Positions 61,322-64,000 of a stretch of DNA of 64,000 nucleotides are shown piece by piece. Below the pieces are notes generated by a model. The model did not search any database. It was not told the DNA's origin and saw only the letters and a program-made list of their open reading frames with translations. The stretch's first letter is position 1. Every line of letters starts with the position of its first letter. The stretch lies in NCBI RefSeq assembly GCF_000696185.1, contig NZ_KK853997.1:5378584-5442583 (forward strand), read 5' to 3'. Both the position numbers and the translations under genes were made by a program. The stretch comes from Kitasatospora cheerisanensis KCTC 2395. GTDB taxonomy: Bacteria > Actinomycetota > Actinomycetes > Streptomycetales > Streptomycetaceae.

Positions 61322-62050
61322 CTACCCCCGGACGTACTCGCGGACCGGACGCACATGACGCGGAACCCCCTCCGCCCCCACCCGCGGGTACTCCGCCGTG
61401 AACCACCCCTGGTACCCCAGCACCAGCCCCACCACCGGATTGGTCACCCGCACCCGGATCCGAAACCGACCCGCCTCCTCGTCGAACCACTCGTGCAGAT
61501 CCGCCCGCCCCGTCAGCAACTCCGGCAGCACCGGCGCACCGACCAGCGAGGCCACCCGGTGCGCCTCCGAGGAGATCACCAGCCCGCCGCGCGGCGTCAC
61601 CCCCAGCCGCAGACCCACCGCCAGGTGCTGATGCGTCCCCAGATAGTCGAGCACCGTCCCCGGCCGCCCCGGCGCCGCGACCATCGTCGCGTCGAAGCGC
61701 CGCGGCCGGGTGAACTGGAACGTCCGCACGAACGTCACCGTCTCCCGCCCGTACCCGTCCCGGTACGCGTAATTGGCGATCGTGAACGGCACCTCCCGGC
61801 CCTGCTCCGGAAACAGGATGTTCCGCCGCGTCCCCGCCCACAGCAACGGCACCAGTAGGCGCGACCCGCGCTCGATCCGCTCCATCCGCCCCGTACCTAT
61901 GCAGGCGATCCCGTCCGCACTGGAGAAGCCGAACCGGCGCTGCAACTCCGGATGCAGCCGGTCGAAATCCTTGCCGAGCGCCGCATGGAAGATCGACCGG
62001 GTCCGGGTGGCGGCGGGGCAGACGGACGGGGCGACAGCGGTGATGGTCAT
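61322..62050 (-). CDS. DUF4166 family protein
   Basis: This 242-residue protein has FHAALGKDFDRLHPELQRRF, then CIGTGRMERIERGSRLLVPL, FTIANYAYRDGYGRETVTFV and VVGLVLGYQGWFTAEYP, all recognisable DUF4166 blocks. DUF4166 proteins occur with NAD-dependent epimerase-like or SRPBCC proteins and may bind lipids or quinones, but I know no demonstrated activity. The ATG at 62050 overlaps the stop of the SRPBCC gene (ATGA), so the two are translationally coupled. Confidence 0.9.
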   Translation of the reverse strand: MTITAVAPSVCPAATRTRSIFHAALGKDFDRLHPELQRRFGFSSADGIACIGTGRMERIERGSRLLVPLLWAGTRRNILFPEQGREVPFTIANYAYRDGYGRETVTFVRTFQFTRPRRFDATMVAAPGRPGTVLDYLGTHQHLAVGLRLGVTPRGGLVISSEAHRVASLVGAPVLPELLTGRADLHEWFDEEAGRFRIRVRVTNPVVGLVLGYQGWFTAEYPRVGAEGVPRHVRPVREYVRG

Positions 62051-62939
62051 ACCTGCTCCAAGGTGCTCGTGGTCGTCTTCGGGAATGCCGGACCGTGCTG
62101 TCGGAAGCCGACGGCGCTAGCGCTGCGGACGGCGCTGTCCGCTGCGGACGGCGGGGCGAGGGCGGCCAGCAGCTCCGGCGGACGGGCCGCCCTCCGTTGC
62201 GGGCGCCGCCGGCAGCGGCGCGCGGCCGGAGTGAGGCGGGACGGGGGACGACTGCGGAGAGCGCCAGCAGCGCCCCCGCGGTCAGCACGCCCGCCGCGGG
62301 CCGGCCCGTCGCCGCCGCGGTGCCCCACGCCGCGAGGGCCGCGACTCCCGCCCGCGCCGCGATCTCGCCCAGGCAGTGCCGGAGCGCCCGCTCCGGCGAG
62401 ACGCCGCGCTCCGCCCACAGCCGCAGCCGGTCGAACGACCACGCCGTCAACCACCCGACGAACGGCCGCACCAGCCACCGGTCCAGCTGCGCCCCGCCCG
62501 GCCAAGGCCAACTGCGGTAGTCGTAGCCGGTGACGAAGGTGACCGTCGGGACACCGTCCGGCGCCACCGTCTCCGGCAGGTAGCGCCAATACCCCGCACC
62601 CTCCTGCAGCGGGGACCACCCCGAGTCGGCAACGAACCGCAAGGCACCCACCCGCTGCCCGTCCGCCCGCCACCGCTCCGCCGTCGTCACCCCCGTCCCC
62701 GTCAACGCCGGCCCCCGAGCCGGCCCCAGCAGGTACCGGAACCGGACCGGCCCACCCCGCCGCTCCCCGCCGGGCGGCTGGGGTTCGGGCGGATGCAGAT
62801 AGTCGATCCGGCTGAACCGGCCGTCCCAGCGCTGGTGCAGCCACGGCTGCTGGGTGAGCTCCCAGAGCGTGTCCAGATCCGTGCGCATCGACAGCTCGAC
62901 GTAGATGGGCGCGGCCGAGCGTCGCCTCTGACCAGGCAT
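62047..62939 (-). CDS. SRPBCC-domain protein with hydrophobic C-terminus, apparent frameshift
   Basis: Residues about 10-175 look like an SRPBCC/START-type lipid- or ligand-binding fold (IYVELSMRTDLDTLWELTQQ; WLHQRWDGRFSRIDYL; VTFVTGYDYRSWPWPGGAQL). A hydrophobic segment follows (ARAGVAALAAWGTAAATG; AAGVLTAGALLALSAVV). The continuation RPPELLAALAPPSAADSAVR, then SASAVGFRQHG and a stop that overlaps DUF4166, is in a different frame. Adding one base to the run at 62243-62247 joins them (about 297 residues). The ATG at 62939 follows GGGGGGACATCC. The gene is first in an operon controlled by the operator pair upstream. Confidence 0.8.
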
Positions 62940-62961
62940 GGATGTCCCCCCGTCGGTGGAT

Positions 62962-63021
62962 TTGAGCGATCGCTCAATCCGTGGCGCGGCCATCATGGCA
63001 GAGGTTTGAGCGAACGCTCAA
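62962..63021. promoter_or_regulatory. Two TTGAGCG palindromic operators, 44 bp apart
   Basis: TTGAGCGATCGCTCAA (62962-62977) is a perfect 16-bp palindrome. TTGAGCGAACGCTCAA (63006-63021) has the same perfect 7-bp arms. They lie immediately upstream of the SRPBCC gene and 44 bases apart, about four helical turns. This is typical TetR operator geometry, and a TetR gene is in the operon. Confidence 0.85.
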
Positions 63022-63064
63022 GAGCCGCGGGAGGCGAGTGGCCGGCGGCTGCCCGCGGAGGTGT

Positions 63065-63093
63065 TTGCACCTGGCGCGGATCCGGCGTAGTGT
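63065..63093 (+). promoter_or_regulatory. rRNA operon promoter, first candidate
   Basis: -35 TTGCAC (63065-63070), a 17-base spacer, -10 TAGTGT (63088-63093), about 510 bases upstream of mature 16S rRNA. Spacing and boxes fit a housekeeping promoter. Confidence 0.7.
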
Positions 63094-63251
63094 TCACTGG
63101 TCGCTCGGCAGGGAGCACCGGACACGCATCTGTGTGGACGGTCCCGGGGCGGCCAATCCCTGAGAACCAAGTAGCTGATCCTGACGGGTCGCGTCCTTTT
63201 CGCGTCTCCGTTCGTATTTGTTGTGCGCGTTTTCGGAGATTGCGGCGGATT

Positions 63252-63280
63252 CGCTTTTCGGAGCGGGGATCGGCTAGAGT
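63252..63280 (+). promoter_or_regulatory. rRNA operon promoter, second candidate
   Basis: -10 TAGAGT at 63275-63280 followed by TTGAAACG; the -35 (around 63252-63257) is poor. Streptomycete rRNA operons use several promoters, and this TAGAGTTTGAAAC context recurs in them. Confidence 0.55.
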
Positions 63281-63603
63281 TTGAAACGTCGGACGGGCCG
63301 TCAGGTCGCAGAAGACAACAGCGAGTCGGATCGAAACTCCGGAAAACGGAGCGGAAAACATCTGATAAGCTGGAAACACGAAAGAACGAAGCGCCCGGAG
63401 GGTCCGCAGGAGTGCGGCTCGAAGGAAGCGTCCGTTCCTTGAGAACTCAACAGCGTGCCAAAAGTCAACGCCAGATATGTTGACATCCCCGGCCGGTCTT
63501 GATTGATCGGTTGGAGATTCCTTTATGAAGTAATATTAGCGAGGACGCAGTGCGCAGGACCGCCCTATTCCGGTGGTTGCTGTGCCGCTCCCCGTGGAGA
63601 CAT
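63281..63603 (+). other. rRNA leader with conserved antitermination-type sequences
   Basis: The leader carries GATAAGCTGGAAACACGAAA (63364-63383), a possible third promoter or start region. Next come CCTTGAGAACTCAACAGCGT (63438 onward), a strongly conserved actinobacterial rRNA-leader block, and the inverted repeat GTCAAC/GTTGAC (63464-63484). The final part before 16S is less GC-rich and probably forms the RNase III processing stem with sequence beyond the window. Confidence 0.65.

Positions 63604-64000
<397 letters not shown>

Noticed and set aside
63480..63508. TTGACA at 63,480 as another rRNA promoter
   Set aside because: No TANNNT box follows at 16-19 bases, and the sequence belongs to the conserved leader inverted repeat.

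Overview
The window is high-GC actinobacterial chromosome, almost certainly Streptomycetaceae (Streptomyces or Kitasatospora; I cannot decide which). The evidence is strong third-codon-position GC bias, frequent GTG starts, NsdA and WhiG homologues, four adjacent type I signal peptidases, and the 5' end of an actinobacterial 16S rRNA gene. From memory, the gene order smc-ftsY-nsdA-amtB-glnK-glnD-ffh ... rpsP-rimM-trmD-rplS-lepB x4 ... dprA-whiG ... rpsB-tsf-pyrH-frr-cdsA-rlmN is that of the S. coelicolor core.

Layout. 1-4.5 kb: a Gly-rich membrane protein cut by the window edge, an MFS exporter, a short integrase-like gene, acylphosphatase and a small coiled-coil protein. 4.7-9.6 kb: smc and ftsY. 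9.6-12.2 kb: a primase/polymerase-like protein and nsdA. 12.4-16.7 kb: the amtB-glnK-glnD ammonium-sensing operon with a GlnR-like site. 16.8-25.5 kb: ffh, a GNAT enzyme, an FtsH-type protease, a methyltransferase-like protein, a short (archaeal/eukaryotic-type) prolyl-tRNA synthetase, a SprT-like protein, rpsP and a KH protein. 25.7-32.8 kb: rimM, trmD, rplS, four signal peptidases, a NUDIX hydrolase and a DUF2469 protein. 33-39.8 kb: yraN, a ComM-like ATPase, dprA, whiG with a very long N-terminal extension, and a TetR regulator. 39.8-46.8 kb: an M23 protein, then rpsB-tsf-pyrH-frr-cdsA-rlmN. 46.8-48.7 kb: an ABC ATPase-permease fusion. 48.9-60.6 kb: amine catabolism genes (Lrp regulator, two class III aminotransferases, PucR regulator, three aldehyde dehydrogenases) that look able to convert polyamine- or GABA-type amines to acids and acyl-CoA. 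60.6-63 kb: a TetR/DUF4166/SRPBCC operon with a strong palindromic operator pair. 63-64 kb: rRNA promoter and leader region and the start of 16S rRNA.

The dominant anomaly is a set of seven apparent single-base deletions, all shifting the frame the same way and all placeable in or next to G/C-rich runs. They hit the first membrane protein, ftsY, the primase-like gene, the second signal peptidase, the ABC fusion (twice) and the SRPBCC gene. Because ftsY is essential, I read these mainly as sequence or assembly errors rather than pseudogenes. The affected genes are annotated across the shift.

I did not find a convincing new multi-gene system. The most interesting biology is the extended WhiG, the operator pair at 62,962-63,021, the three-copy TTTAC motif beside the integrase-like gene, two pairs of DnaA boxes away from any origin, and the short-type ProRS.
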